The translations under genes and the position numbers were made by a program. A stretch of 64,000 nucleotides of DNA. Origin: Cadophora sp. MPI-SDFR-AT-0126. Taxonomy: Eukaryota > Ascomycota > Leotiomycetes > Helotiales > Ploettnerulaceae. Shown here one piece after another: positions 48,334 to 59,900 of the stretch. The stretch is taken from assembly GCA_020747065.1 (NCBI GenBank), contig JAGMVK010000006.1, forward strand, positions 62,001 through 126,000. Direction: 5' to 3'. The notes under the pieces were generated by a model that was given only the letters and a program-made list of their open reading frames with translations, was not told the DNA's origin and did no database searches. Within the stretch, counting starts at the first letter, position 1, and each line of letters begins with the position of its first letter.

Positions 48334-48840
48334 TTATAATCTAAGGGAATCACGTGTGTCTTAGCTGTAAGGCTCGGCAGCTCTGTTATATAAAAAAGCT
48401 AAATATTAAAGGGATCTTAAAAGTAAAAGGGTTTTTAAGAATCAAGTAATTCTTAAGAGCACGGCTCTTAAAAGCCGGCGGGCTCCCGGGACTTATTATT
48501 ATTATATTATTATTATATAAAATAAATAATTAAACAACTAATTAGCCCCTGAAATACGCGATTAAAAATCACGTGACATACTAGCTAGCTAAACGAAGCT
48601 TACGAGCTCTCGCGCTTAGTTAGCTTATCTAATAAAACTTATATTTAAAACTAAGGTTTTATATAAATATAATAGTTTCTTAAGTAATAAAGCTTCGTGC
48701 TTAAATTCATATAACAGTTTAACTATTACTTGTAATGTCTTAATTTCAATTAAGAATTAAAAACCTTGTGATTATACTTTATCTAAGAACTTAATTTACC
48801 GACTTGTACGCCGAGTACTAGTCAGAATAAGAAACGTTAT
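48334..48840 (+). repeat. 3' LTR of Gypsy element 2
   Basis: Counterpart of 41846-42355, somewhat more AT-rich. It ends cagaataagaaacgttat, then the TATAC duplication. Differences from the 5' LTR are mainly transitions. Confidence 0.8.
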
Positions 48841-48845
48841 TATAC

Positions 48846-49320
48846 TCGGACCACGATTATAAAGCTAATATCTTAACTTATAATAAAGCACGAGATATTA
48901 AAATAATACGATTACTTTTGCGGTTAATAAAATTAAATTAAGAAAAGAAAATAACTAAACTGTTTTATACGATTCAGTTCTCGTTTTTACTCTTAAAGTT
49001 ATAATAATTAAAAACAAACGGTAATTTAAATAATTAATGGCTTAGCTGGACCTCGTGAAACTGTCTCGTGAAGCCTCTTTACGTAAATTAGCAAATCTTT
49101 TCTAATCTTAAGCCGAATATTATAGTTTATATAATTAATAAACTACTTATTTTTTAATTTACTTATATACTTCTTTATAAAATATCGACTCAAAGAACCT
49201 GGGTTCGTGTACTCGGCGACCCTCTCGCTTATTATTAAGTACAGAGTTCTAATACAAATAAAACATACTTTAAGCCTCTTATTAGTTCTGATAAAAAATA
49301 TTACTTTACGGAATGCGATA
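48846..49320. other. AT-rich spacer, nothing recognised
   Basis: Sequence between Gypsy element 2 and the MITE. No coding stretch is assignable. A 64-codon + frame from 49207 runs into the MITE and is incidental. Confidence 0.4.
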
Positions 49321-50037
49321 AGTCCCTACCCCACTATTCCGGACACCCCCCCATTCCGGACACCTTTTAAGGCAAAAACAGCGGTTTTTGCACTTTTATA
49401 ACTCTACGAATCCTTAATTAAATTAAATAAAATTTTAAATCTAGAATATTTATATATATACAACCTCGATTATTTACTTTAAGCTAGTTTCAATCGGGTA
49501 ATTCTCGTTAATTTAAAATTCAAAAAACACCATATAAAAGTGACTAAAAATAACTTTTAATTTTATAGTTATAAGTACTTGAAATTAATATATATAATAA
49601 TAAATAGAGTCCTTATAATACTTTTTATATTACTAAGTAATTCTATTAGTAGTTATATTGTAATTTTAAAATAACTGTTTTATAAGGGTCTAAACAAGTC
49701 TATTCTAATGTATATTAATAACTACTAATAGAATTATCTAATAACTAAAAATCTTAAAATTAATAGTCTTATCGGTTATAATCGTCCTCTTTTAAAGCAT
49801 TTATATTCGCTTAATCATAAATTAATTTTAGTTACTTTTGTATAGTGTTTTTTAAATTTTAAATCTAAGAGAATTGCCCGATTAGAACTAGCTTATATAT
49901 TATATTTAAAGTAATATATATATAAATATTATATATTATTATTTTTATAAGTTTTTATTAACGTTTTATGAAGATAGTATCAAGTGAAAATCGTTGATTT
50001 TGGTGTAAAGGGTGTCCGGAATGGGGGGGTAGAGACT
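49321..50037. mobile_element. 717-bp hairpin MITE with TA target duplication
   Basis: The left end AGTCCCTACCCC and the right end GGGGTAGAGACT are inverted. Inside, the left arm cccccccattccggacaccttt matches the complement of the right arm aaagggtgtccggaatggggggg. The left end carries an extra, partly repeated attccggacac block. Inverted matches continue inwards: gctagtttcaatcgggtaat (left) against the complement of attgcccgattagaactagc (right). Near the centre there is a perfect 19-bp pair at 49638-49656 and 49718-49736. So the whole element is one imperfect palindrome. TA at 49319-49320 and 50038-50039 fits a Tc1/mariner-superfamily target. It has no coding capacity. Confidence 0.85.
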
Positions 50038-50044
50038 TATCTGA

Positions 50045-51072
50045 CTTAGTGGCTTGCACGAGAAAGCTGATAACCGTGCCGAGAGAACTACGCCGAATAT
50101 AGCGAGACGGTGTCTCCTCTTTTATATCGCAATATAACGTAACCGCGTTAATAACTGTGATTCTCTATTATAATTCCTATTTGAGTAACTTCTTAAGTAA
50201 AGTAAAGATCGCGTTTATTAAGTTAAGCTGCTTTAGTAATATATCTACTCGGATTAAAGTATCTCGTATATTTTTATCGATTATTATACTTAACAATTAC
50301 CGTTCGCTATTTTTAACCGATTGCTTTAACTTATATTATTTCTTAATATTTTTAAAAAGTTTTCTTCGCTTCCGCTGCTTCTTATTATATAATCGCTTAA
50401 TAGCTTTTTAAAGCTTATTATCTTTCTGGCTCCCGATAGGAGCGTTAGACAAATCGTTAACTCGTTTATGCAGTTTTAAAATATATAAAAAGTTATTTAT
50501 AAACGCAGTTTGTTTCGATGTTAGCTTCCGCGAGCAACGGGGTCGATCGAGCGGCTTATAAAGCATACAAACCGCATTAAGTCCTTTTAAATATCTAATC
50601 TTCGATACACGCCTTAAAAATCAATGTTAATATTATTAAAATAATATTTCAAGAACATATTAATACTTATATATTATAAGATTTTATTTTAAAGCGAATC
50701 GCTAATATCCGCTATTTAAAAGACTTTAAGTTAATATAATACTTAAGTAATAAAGAATCGGGCACTTACGACTTTTATTTAACTTTTTAATTATATTATC
50801 TACGAAGTTATAAAGCTTTAACACTTAATTAAAACTAGTGATCTCGCCTTTTACTTTTATCTGGTATCGTACTAACTTAAATAAAAGCCATAGCTCGCGA
50901 GTAATACGAACGCTTTATACTTCACGAACCGCCGTTTATCTCGTTTTATAATAGTAATAACTGCTTATTAAGTCTTTTAAGAACTTTAAGATTATATAAC
51001 TTTTTCGGATAATTAATACTTAACGACTTAAAAACGCGAGCTTTAAATAATATACCGAAAAAAAAGATATAC
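50045..51072 (-). pseudogene. FluG-domain/tyrosine-recombinase-like protein, C-terminal part
   Basis: The minus strand reads, from about 51060: FFFGILFKARVFKSLSINYP, a degenerate core, then FLKYYFNNINIDF (50655-50617), GVYRRLDI, KDLMRFVCFISRSIDPVARG, then LYILKLHKRVNDLSNAP, a basic helical part KAIKRLYNKKQRKRRKLFKN, and finally LINAIFTL and VTLYCDIKEE. This order (F-x-K-Y-Y near an R-G-L-D-x-Q-x-x-L-M-R-F block, then a basic coiled segment and a C-terminal Y/H-C cluster) is what I know from fungal FluG-domain proteins, related to tyrosine recombinases of the Crypton/DUF3435 kind. The second Tyr of KYY is a candidate nucleophile. RIP stops are frequent. Its 5' part lies at 63827-64000, beyond Gypsy element 3. 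The MITE lies at its 3' end. Confidence 0.55.
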
Positions 51073-51271
51073 TATAATAAGGCGTATATTCAGAATCAGG
51101 GTGTTGCCTTAGGTAACCTTAGTTACGAGTCTTAGCGAGCTCTCTTCGCTTATAAGAGCTCTCTTCCACTTATAGAATTAGAAGAATTAAAGACTTTTTC
51201 CACCTTAAATATCAGCTATAAGTGGCTTCTTATGTTTTACTCCTAGGTTTAGTAACCTACTTAATTTATAT
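51073..51271 (+). repeat. 5' LTR of Gypsy element 3
   Basis: Starts TATAATAAGGCGTATATTC, where the 3' copy has TGTAATAAGGCG. Long identical stretches are shared with 63622-63821, such as ttatagaattagaagaatta and cagctataagtggcttctta. The 3' boundary is uncertain by a few bases. Confidence 0.85.
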
Positions 51272-51479
51272 TATCTCCAGGTCTTTATATCTAGTAATTT
51301 ATATAAGGAGAAAAATCATTAGGATTTTGTTCTTATATAACTTATATAAAGGTATCTTATCTTATATTTAGAATTATTACGATCTAAAATTAATAATAAT
51401 ATTAATAGTTTTATTTCTGCCCTTAGTAAGCTGAAAACCCCTTACCTTAGTATTAATAGAAGAGAATAAGTTAAAAGAC

Positions 51480-53900
51480 TTATAATATGATTAATACGAA
51501 AGCTAGAGTAGATCTCCTTATCTTAATAAGACTAGTATAGGCTTACTACTATTAAACTTAATACCTTAAGGTAGCTTCGGAAATTAAGTTTAGCTACAAA
51601 AGTACTATAGCTTTTCCTAAAAAGGAACAGGTACTAGGACCTTAGAATAAAAATCGATAGTCTAGAACTAAAAACCTGGGACCCCTCTTAGACTAATATC
51701 TTAAGTTAACTATAAAGCTTAGTTCTAAAGATAATTTTAATCCTCCTACTTATTTTAAATACTCTATTATAATTACTAAGATAGAATCTAGCTTAGATTT
51801 ACTACTAAGTAAAAACCTTAGATAAGAAGAGCAGAAAGTTACTTATAATCTCAGATTATCAGTTAACTTAATATAAAAAGTATATTAATTCTTCTCTTAA
51901 TAAAAAAAATCGAAAATTAATATCTTTATCTCTTTACTTATTCCTAGAACTTTTAGGAGAATTATTAAGTTTTAGTAAACTAGTACTTAAGCTTTTTAAA
52001 ACTTATTAAGTTCTTTCTTTATTTAATATTTCTAATACTTCTAAAGAACTAAGCTTCTTAATCTCTTAAGACGAATTATTCTCTTTTATTAAACTTTACT
52101 TTAATTAGAATATAGCTGACTTATTAAAATAGGACTTACTTTAGTTAATAAAAGGTAAGATACCTTTTCCTAGGTCTAAGGGAATACCTTTCTTTATAGA
52201 AGCTAATATTTCTGATTTCTTAGAATAGTACGAAGAAATCTGTGATAATTATTTTATCTCTGCTATAAAACAGGTTCTTTATCTTCCTTACTATTACAAT
52301 AGTACTTATAAGGATATAGTTAAGACTATACCTAAGTAGAAGAAGTATAAAAACTAAGATATTCTCTTTAAGGCTTTAAAAGCTGAATTCTAAGAGTATA
52401 ACTAATAGTAAATTAAGGATACTATAAAATTCCTCTAGGAGTTTATAATAATAAGTAAGACTAGTAAAGACCTTAAGAACTACTATTAACTTTATACTTA
52501 AATATCAGAAGCTCTCTTATAGAAGGAGGTGCTTAGTAAGGTAGACTAAGGTTAATTATTCCTCCTTAGTATTCTAAAAGGGCTTAGGAATAAGCTTATT
52601 AAGTATTATAAGGTCGATAATTCAGCTTCGGAAACTTATAAGAAGTATAAAGAATTCCGTAACAATATACTTAAATTAGTAAAGAGCAAGTAAACTATTA
52701 AAGTACTTTAGTAAGAAAAGGCCTTAACTACTAAGTATACTTAGGAAATTTAAGACTTAGTTAAAGAATATACTTTATATCTTATTATAATAGAAGCTAC
52801 GAAAAAGAAGCTTATAGTAGTACCTTTTATAAAGTAAGCAGTTACTAAAGTAAAGAAAGAAGATTTAAAATAGATAATTTTAAATTTCACTAATTTGAAA
52901 ATTAATAGACTTTATAATAAGATTAAGAAGTTTATAACTAATATATAAATATAATATACCTCAGAATTTAGATACTAATATAAGAACGCCCCTTAGTAAT
53001 TTTACTCAGAACCTAATTACTTAAATTATACTTAATAAGATATATGAAGTAGCTAAGTTAATATAGGTAAAGGTATAGAAGTTAATATTATAAGATATAA
53101 AGGAAGGCTAAGAGTTTATAATTTCTATAAGGGAAAGTTTAGGGCAGAACCTTATTAGTTTAAGGATAAATACCTAATCTTTTACTTCTATATTAATAAT
53201 AGGGTTTATTATATTAATAAGTACAAAAAGCTTTGTTACAATTTAAATAAAGAAGGAGCTGAAGAAGCGGTTAAAAAGTATAGGATAGTATAAGTTAGTA
53301 TGATTAGACTTAAGACTATTAGAATAGAGTAGGACCTGGATTTAGAAGCTTAAAAGAAAAACTCTCAGATCTATACTATTATAAAGCCCCTTATTTACGA
53401 TACTAAGTTAAACTTAAAAGTCGTAACTAATCCGGGTAAAAAGATAATTACTACTATCTATATATCTAAAGATACAAAACTTAGATAAGTAGAGATAAAT
53501 ACTAGTATAAGAACTAGGTAAGCTTTCTAAGTAAAGTATAGAAGCGAAGAGTAGAGTAAGAGAGAGATTATAGAGTTATTTTAGATAGAGCGAATTAAGA
53601 GTCTAAATAACTTAAGACCGCTAATAATAATTAGAAGATAGACGATATAAATAGTAGTCCTAGAGTAGAGATTATTAAGGAAGGTACTAGGGCTAGGAGG
53701 TAAAAGAAAACAGGCTAGCGAAAAACTATTAAAGTACTAAAACAGAAGAAATTCCTTAATAAATATATTACTTCCTTTACTTAAGAGAATATAATTAATA
53801 ATATTATAAATTAGGACTTAAAAGTAAAGATTAAGGACCTTTATAGCCTATAGGCTCGATAAGATAAGATAATGAATTAGATTATTCTCTTAGTACTAAT
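51480..53900 (+). pseudogene. gag region of Gypsy element 3
   Basis: Readable stretches include KGKIPFPRSKGIPFFIEANI with DFLE-stop-YEEICDNYF (about 52150-52250), a gag capsid block. Next come ILKGLRNKLIKYYKVD and TYKKYKEFRNNILKLVKSK, then a Cys-poor nucleocapsid-like part near 53100-53230 (FYKGKFRAEPY, then CYNLNKEGAEEAVKKY). Stops are TAA/TAG, and at least one frame change separates it from pol. One copy of the recurring nonapeptide motif lies at 51841-51867. Confidence 0.6.
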
Positions 53901-56900
53901 TAAAGAGGACTCCGATATTCGTATTAGTTTAGTTAAGAAGGATAAAATCAATAAACCTAAGTCCGGTACTCTTAATACTATAGATATTAGTAAAATTAAC
54001 GTAGAAAATATTAAGACCCTTGCGAACTTTATTACTAAATAGGATGAAATAATTAAGAACTATCTAGAGCTTATTATATAAACTCCTAAAATATAAGTAG
54101 TAGTCGCGAGGAAAATCAGGGTTCGAGCTATAGTAGACTCCGGGTCTGAAGTTAATATTATTAATAAGGCTATTACTAAAGTAGCTCGACTACTTATTAT
54201 TTCTTATAAGACTATAACCTTCCGAACTATTACTAGAGATTAAGTAACCTTTAATAGGAAGATTAAGAATATTACTATTAATATTAGGGGTATTAAGAAC
54301 TATACTGATTTCTTTATTATTAAGGATACTAGTTATAACTTATTACTCGGAATACTATTTATTCTTAAGAGCTACTTAGGTTTTAAGTACCCTAGTAATA
54401 GAATAATAATTATAATATTTATAAATGTAGCTTATATAAGGACTAAGTAAGTTATTATTACTAGAGACTCTACTGATATTAGAGATAGATCGGAAAACGC
54501 TTAACTAGTATACGTACTAGGGTAAGTACTAGTATAGAGAGAAACCTAGATAGCTAAAATAGAAGGTCTTTACTTCTGATCCGGAATCATAAGTTAAGGT
54601 AAAGGGATTTATAGGAATTACTAGCGCTAGGTTACTAGATTAGGATATAATAAAAAGAAAATAGTAAAAAAACTATAATTAGACTTATAAGCTAGGATTA
54701 TAAGTAGTTATAAGCGAAATATATTCGATTTAATTAGACTTAAAAGGCAGAGAGTTTATGTTTTTTATTAATAAGAATCCTTTACTATAAGCTAAAACTA
54801 GAATTATAAATATTAATATACTTTATAAAAAGAAAGCAGATAAGATAAAGCTAATAGATCTAAGGACTTTAGATAGAAATATACCTAGGGAGATTAATAA
54901 CTAGTTTAAGTAAGATAAGAAAGTATAGTTACTTCGACTTAGGGGACTATTTATAAATTATATTACTAGCTGATTTTCAAATAAAGAGCTAGAATACTAG
55001 CTTATATAGGAAATATTTAACTAATTAACTATTAGTAAGTAGTTAATAATAGAAGAATAGGAATTACTATTCTAAATACTACTAAATTATAAAAGAGCTT
55101 TAGCCTTTAACTAGATATAACTTAATAAGATTAGGGAGGAAGTTACCTTACTATTAGAGATTAAAACTATACTATATAAAGCCTGATAAGAGAAATCATT
55201 TCTAGTCTTAAAAGCTCTCTTAGAGAAAGTAATTTCTATACTTAAAGAATATCTGAAGTAAGGAATTATGAAATTATACTATAGTTTATACTAGAATAAG
55301 TGGTTTCTAGTTATAAAGAAAGAGAAAAAGGCCTTCTAACTAATTATAGCTATTATTAAAATAAATAGAGTCACTATCTGAGATACTAATATTCCTCTGA
55401 ATATAGACTAGTTTTCTATGAAGTTTACTAGACTTACGATAGCTTCCTTAATTAATCTATTCTCTAGGTATAATTAATTTATATTAGATATACGCTTATA
55501 AGATATAATAGTAATTCATACTCTACTAAGCCTCTTTTATATAACTAGACTACCTTAAGAAGCTATTAACTCTATAGCTTAGTTTATTCGAGTTATTTAT
55601 AAGATTCTACTTAATTATATCTTAGATATTATACTATTATATATAGATAATATTAGAATTAAGAATTCTACCTTATTTTATAATAATAAAGAAGTCCTAC
55701 TAGGGATTCAGAGGTTTATTATAAAATATATCTAAAATCTAGATAAGGTCCTAGTATACTTTAAGTAATTAGAAGCTACTATTAGACCTAAATCCTAGTA
55801 TTACTTACCTAGACTCAAAATTATAGGATTTATTACTAATAGTAATAGATAGCGCTCTAAAATAGCAAAAGTATTAAAGATTTAAGAATAAGAGAGGTAT
55901 AATAATATTTCAGAAGCTAAGGCCTTTATTAGAATTATGATATATTATTAGCTGTAAATTAAAAATTTCTTAATTATTATAACTTTAATATATACTATAA
56001 TATAGAAGGGAGTTATATTTAACTAGCAGAACCCTTAGAAGTAAGCTATATAGTAGCTTAAGGACGCGCTACTTAGTACCTTATCCTTAGTTAAGATTAA
56101 TTATAGTCCTAAAGTAAGCCTTATTATACTTATAATAAATACTAGTAAGATTAGTTAAAGAGCTATCTTATAGTAGCTTAATAATTAGAAGAAGAGATAT
56201 CTAGCGTGATTTAAGAGTAGACTCTAGAACCTTATAGAAAGTAAGTATAATATAATAAAAAGAGAATACTAAGAAGTTCTAAAAGCCATAAAGAAGATAT
56301 AAAGTAAACTCTACAAAATATACTTTATTCTTGAAATAAATATAAAAGTTCTTATAAAATAGTTAAATAGAGTAGCTAGTAACTTACTTAAGATATTACT
56401 TATAAATTAGATTACCTAGATATACTTAATGGACTTTAAAATTAAATATATCCTAGGAATAAAGAATACTACTACTAATAAGCTATTATAACACGAAAAG
56501 AAGTACCTCTTAAATATTAATAAGAATAACAAGGAAGATATTAATAAGTAGATTTCAAATAAACTTAGCTTAGTCTTAATATTTATAATTTCCTTTAAAT
56601 AACTTATAAGCTAAGATCATAAGTTAATAAGACAAATTCTGCGGCTAAACTACTCTAAAGAATCAGAGTAAATTACTAGGTTTCTTTACTTATTAAAACA
56701 GCTAAGAATAATTAAGTTAAGTAACTATAAGAAATTTAAGAGTCGAGCTCTTTAGTACTTTACTTAAGACAGGTATCTCTATTAAAGAGCTAATAACCGC
56801 AACTAAGTATATCTTATTATTAAAGGTAAGCTCAAATAATTCAAAGTTATTAAGGAGTATTATAATAAGAGAGGGTATAGAGGTGCTAAATCGACTTTTT

Positions 56901-59900
56901 TTCGCCTTTTAAAGTGATTCTTTTAGGCTAGTTTTTACGAAGATTATAAGGCCTTTTATAAAAGTTGTGAAGTATACTAGAAGAGATAATTTAGTTATAA
57001 AGAGAACCTGCTATATCTGACTTAGTTAACTAGGTTATTTGAATATATTAGCTTAGATATTATAAGAGTCCTTATACTAGATAATAGAAAGAAATACTTT
57101 ATTTTAGTAAAAGAGAACTTATTAAGATAGATTAAAAGAAGATTACTTATAAGGGCTAAATCTGCTGATATTACTAAGTTCTTATAGGAAGAGGTTATCT
57201 GCTAGTATAGACTTTTTAGTAGACTTATAGTTAATAAGGGACTTAAGAATAAGAAAATAGTATAGGAATTTATATTGAAATATAGTATTAAAAGAATCCA
57301 GATCTTAGCTTATAATTCTAAAGCTAATAGGAATATTAAGTGTACTTATTAAGATATCTTAGATAGCTTCTCTAAAGTAATAAAAGGAGGTTTTTATAAA
57401 TAGATAAATAAATTTCAGAGTATTCTCTTTACTTTAAAAATATTAATCTATTAATTAATTAAGGTAATACTATTCTTTTTACTCTATAACTAAGAGGCTA
57501 TTTTACCCTTAGAAAGTAAGTTTCCGGTTTAGAGAATAATAGATTATAGTAAGGTCTATATTATAGGAGATCTTTTAGCTCTTTAAGCTCGCTAACTAGA
57601 ACTCCGGAATAAAAATATCAAAAATATTATCCTTTATAAGAGAAAGTATTAGGAAGCTATAAAAGAGATATAAGACTAAATACGAGTCCTTAAAGCTAGG
57701 CTAATTATAAAGAATAACTTAGTTCTGATCTGTAATATATAGTAATTAATTAATCTTTTAGTAGATATGAAATTAAAGTACTGATAGCGTAGGCTATATA
57801 GAGTCTCTAAAGAGAACTCTCAGAAAAAGTATTATCAGCTATAAGAGCTTAATAGGGTTACTCTTAAAGAAATATTTACTATAAATTAACTTAAATAATT
57901 CTTTCAGTGAGACTAAACGCTTTTCCTACTCTTAGAAACTGAAAATAATTTATTAGAATTAAAAGATAATATAGATAGTAATAGCGATTATAAAGAATCA
58001 GAGGGTAATAAAACTCTTACTAAAATACTACTAATAGTCCCTTATTCTATTCTATAAGTACTTTTTCCTAGATTAACTACTACTTAATAAGCTAGTTATT
58101 ATTGATTTCTATATAATTCTTAATTTAGACTACTACTTTTATAAGATAGGGTTATCTTATAAACTTAGTTAGGATAAGATATATATATTTTCTTATATTT
58201 ACTAGTTTTTCTAAATACTCTTTACTCTTTTTTTAAACAGATTTTCATTTAAAATATACCTTTTTTACTTTATTTCCTTAGTCTTATCCTTATACTCCTT
58301 ATTATTTTACTCTAAAAAGCACTATCTGTATTTCTTATATAGTTAAAAAGCCTATATATTCTCCTTTATCTACTTAGTTAAATTTCCTTTGTATATAATA
58401 CTCTTTTCCTTGTATAATTTATTATCTATCTTAGTTGTTATACACGTGATAGCGCTAATATAATTAGTTAAGAAGCGATTAGCTGCTAAGGTTATTTATT
58501 AATATTTGTTTACCTAGAGAGTGAATTTAACTACCTAATTAAGTAAGTATAGAATATTTATTATATGTTATAGAACTAGAAAGAACGATCTTAGGCACTA
58601 GCGTGATTAGCCTCGCTAAGAGTTTATATATTCTCTGTCTTAGTAGTCTTTCTCTTATAACCTCTACTCTCTTATACTAATTAGTAATAAAATTTTCCTA
58701 GTCTGGAAATCGTACTGAAAATCTAAATTTGAAAGTTAATAATTAAAAATCTATCTAAATTTCACTTATAAGCTAGCTTATAAGTTGAATTTATTATTAA
58801 AAATAGCGCCTAGATCTACTCTCTTAAAGAATACTAAGGATTTAACTAGTGATCTTAGCTTAGGAGTTAAGAAGCACCGAATATTAAATAAAAAAATTAA
58901 GAAGTTCGTAACTATTATCTTAAGTAATAATAAGCTTAATATAGTTATTATAAGACTTTCTAAAATATTAACTAAAGGAAAAGAAAAAGAAGTAGCTAAA
59001 ATAACTAATAATCCTAAATCATAAGTTAGTTTAAGACTAGAATAGCAAGGAAAAGTAATTACAGAAATATCTAATATCAAGGAATTACTTAATAGTATTA
59101 GCCTAGAGACACGGGCTATACTAATTACTTAAAGTAACGTGTATCTAAAGAAGTACTTAGAGAAGAAGGATAAAGTTCTTATGAACTAGTGAGAAATATC
59201 TTAAGAATATCTAGTAAAAGAGGAAAGCTTTAATACTAAGGCTTTTATAGAATACTATTATATCTTAAAGGAGTATATTAACGTAGCCCTAAGTTAAAGA
59301 GATAAGAAGACATAAAATCTTAATAAAATTACAAAAAACTAGACTACTAATCGTAAGAAGATATTTATCGTAGAATACTTAAGTACTATTAGTTTAAATT
59401 AATCGATAACTAACCTTAGTATATTATTTATTAAAATCCCTACTTTTTTACAAGTCCTACTAGCTTTAAATAAGTATATTATTAATTATACTTAGGTACT
59501 AAAAGTTATAAAAAACACTATGTTAAGAGACTAAAAAGATATTAAGCTTAATTCCTATACTCTAAAACACTACTAAGAACACTTAGATAATACTAACTTC
59601 TTTACTTAGATCACTATTCTACTAACTAAATATAAATTATATTAGATTAGTCTTAAAGTATCTTAGTATAGCCTTTTTATTCCAGCTACTTAAAATAATA
59701 CCGGATCTAATAGAGATTTCTCAGATAAGGACTAACTAACTTAATTCTTTATAACTAACACTAAAGAAGTAGAGGCTAAGATTATTGAGTAAATAGCTGC
59801 AAACTAAGCTAATACTCCTATACCTATTAGTAGTCCTACCCCTGCTATAACTATAAATAGTTCAGCTGAAACTTCTACTACCTAAACCTAGTAAGAAAGT

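Larger units (their letters stand above)
41846..48840 (+). mobile_element. Ty3/Gypsy element 2, about 7.0 kb, full-length but RIP-inactivated
   Basis: Two direct repeats of about 510 bp bound the element, and TATAC flanks it at 41841-41845 and 48841-48845. Between them lie gag (with zinc knuckle), then pol, on the + strand. Near the 3' LTR is an ORF on the opposite strand. The LTRs differ at many C/T and G/A positions, as RIP would produce. The start is TATCACGG in the 5' LTR (probably an original TGTCACGG) and is one or two bases uncertain at the 3' LTR. A younger solo LTR is nested at 45659-45844. Confidence 0.85.

Noticed and set aside
49207..49401. 64-codon plus-strand frame
   Set aside because: It runs across the border of the MITE (49321) and has no motif.
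50157..50411. 84-codon plus-strand hydrophobic frame
   Set aside because: It is opposite the basic coiled segment of the FluG-domain-like relic; a shadow frame.
58778..59080. 100-codon minus-strand hydrophobic frame
   Set aside because: It is opposite the Lys-rich start of the extra ORF of element 3, which continues in frame for another 4 kb.
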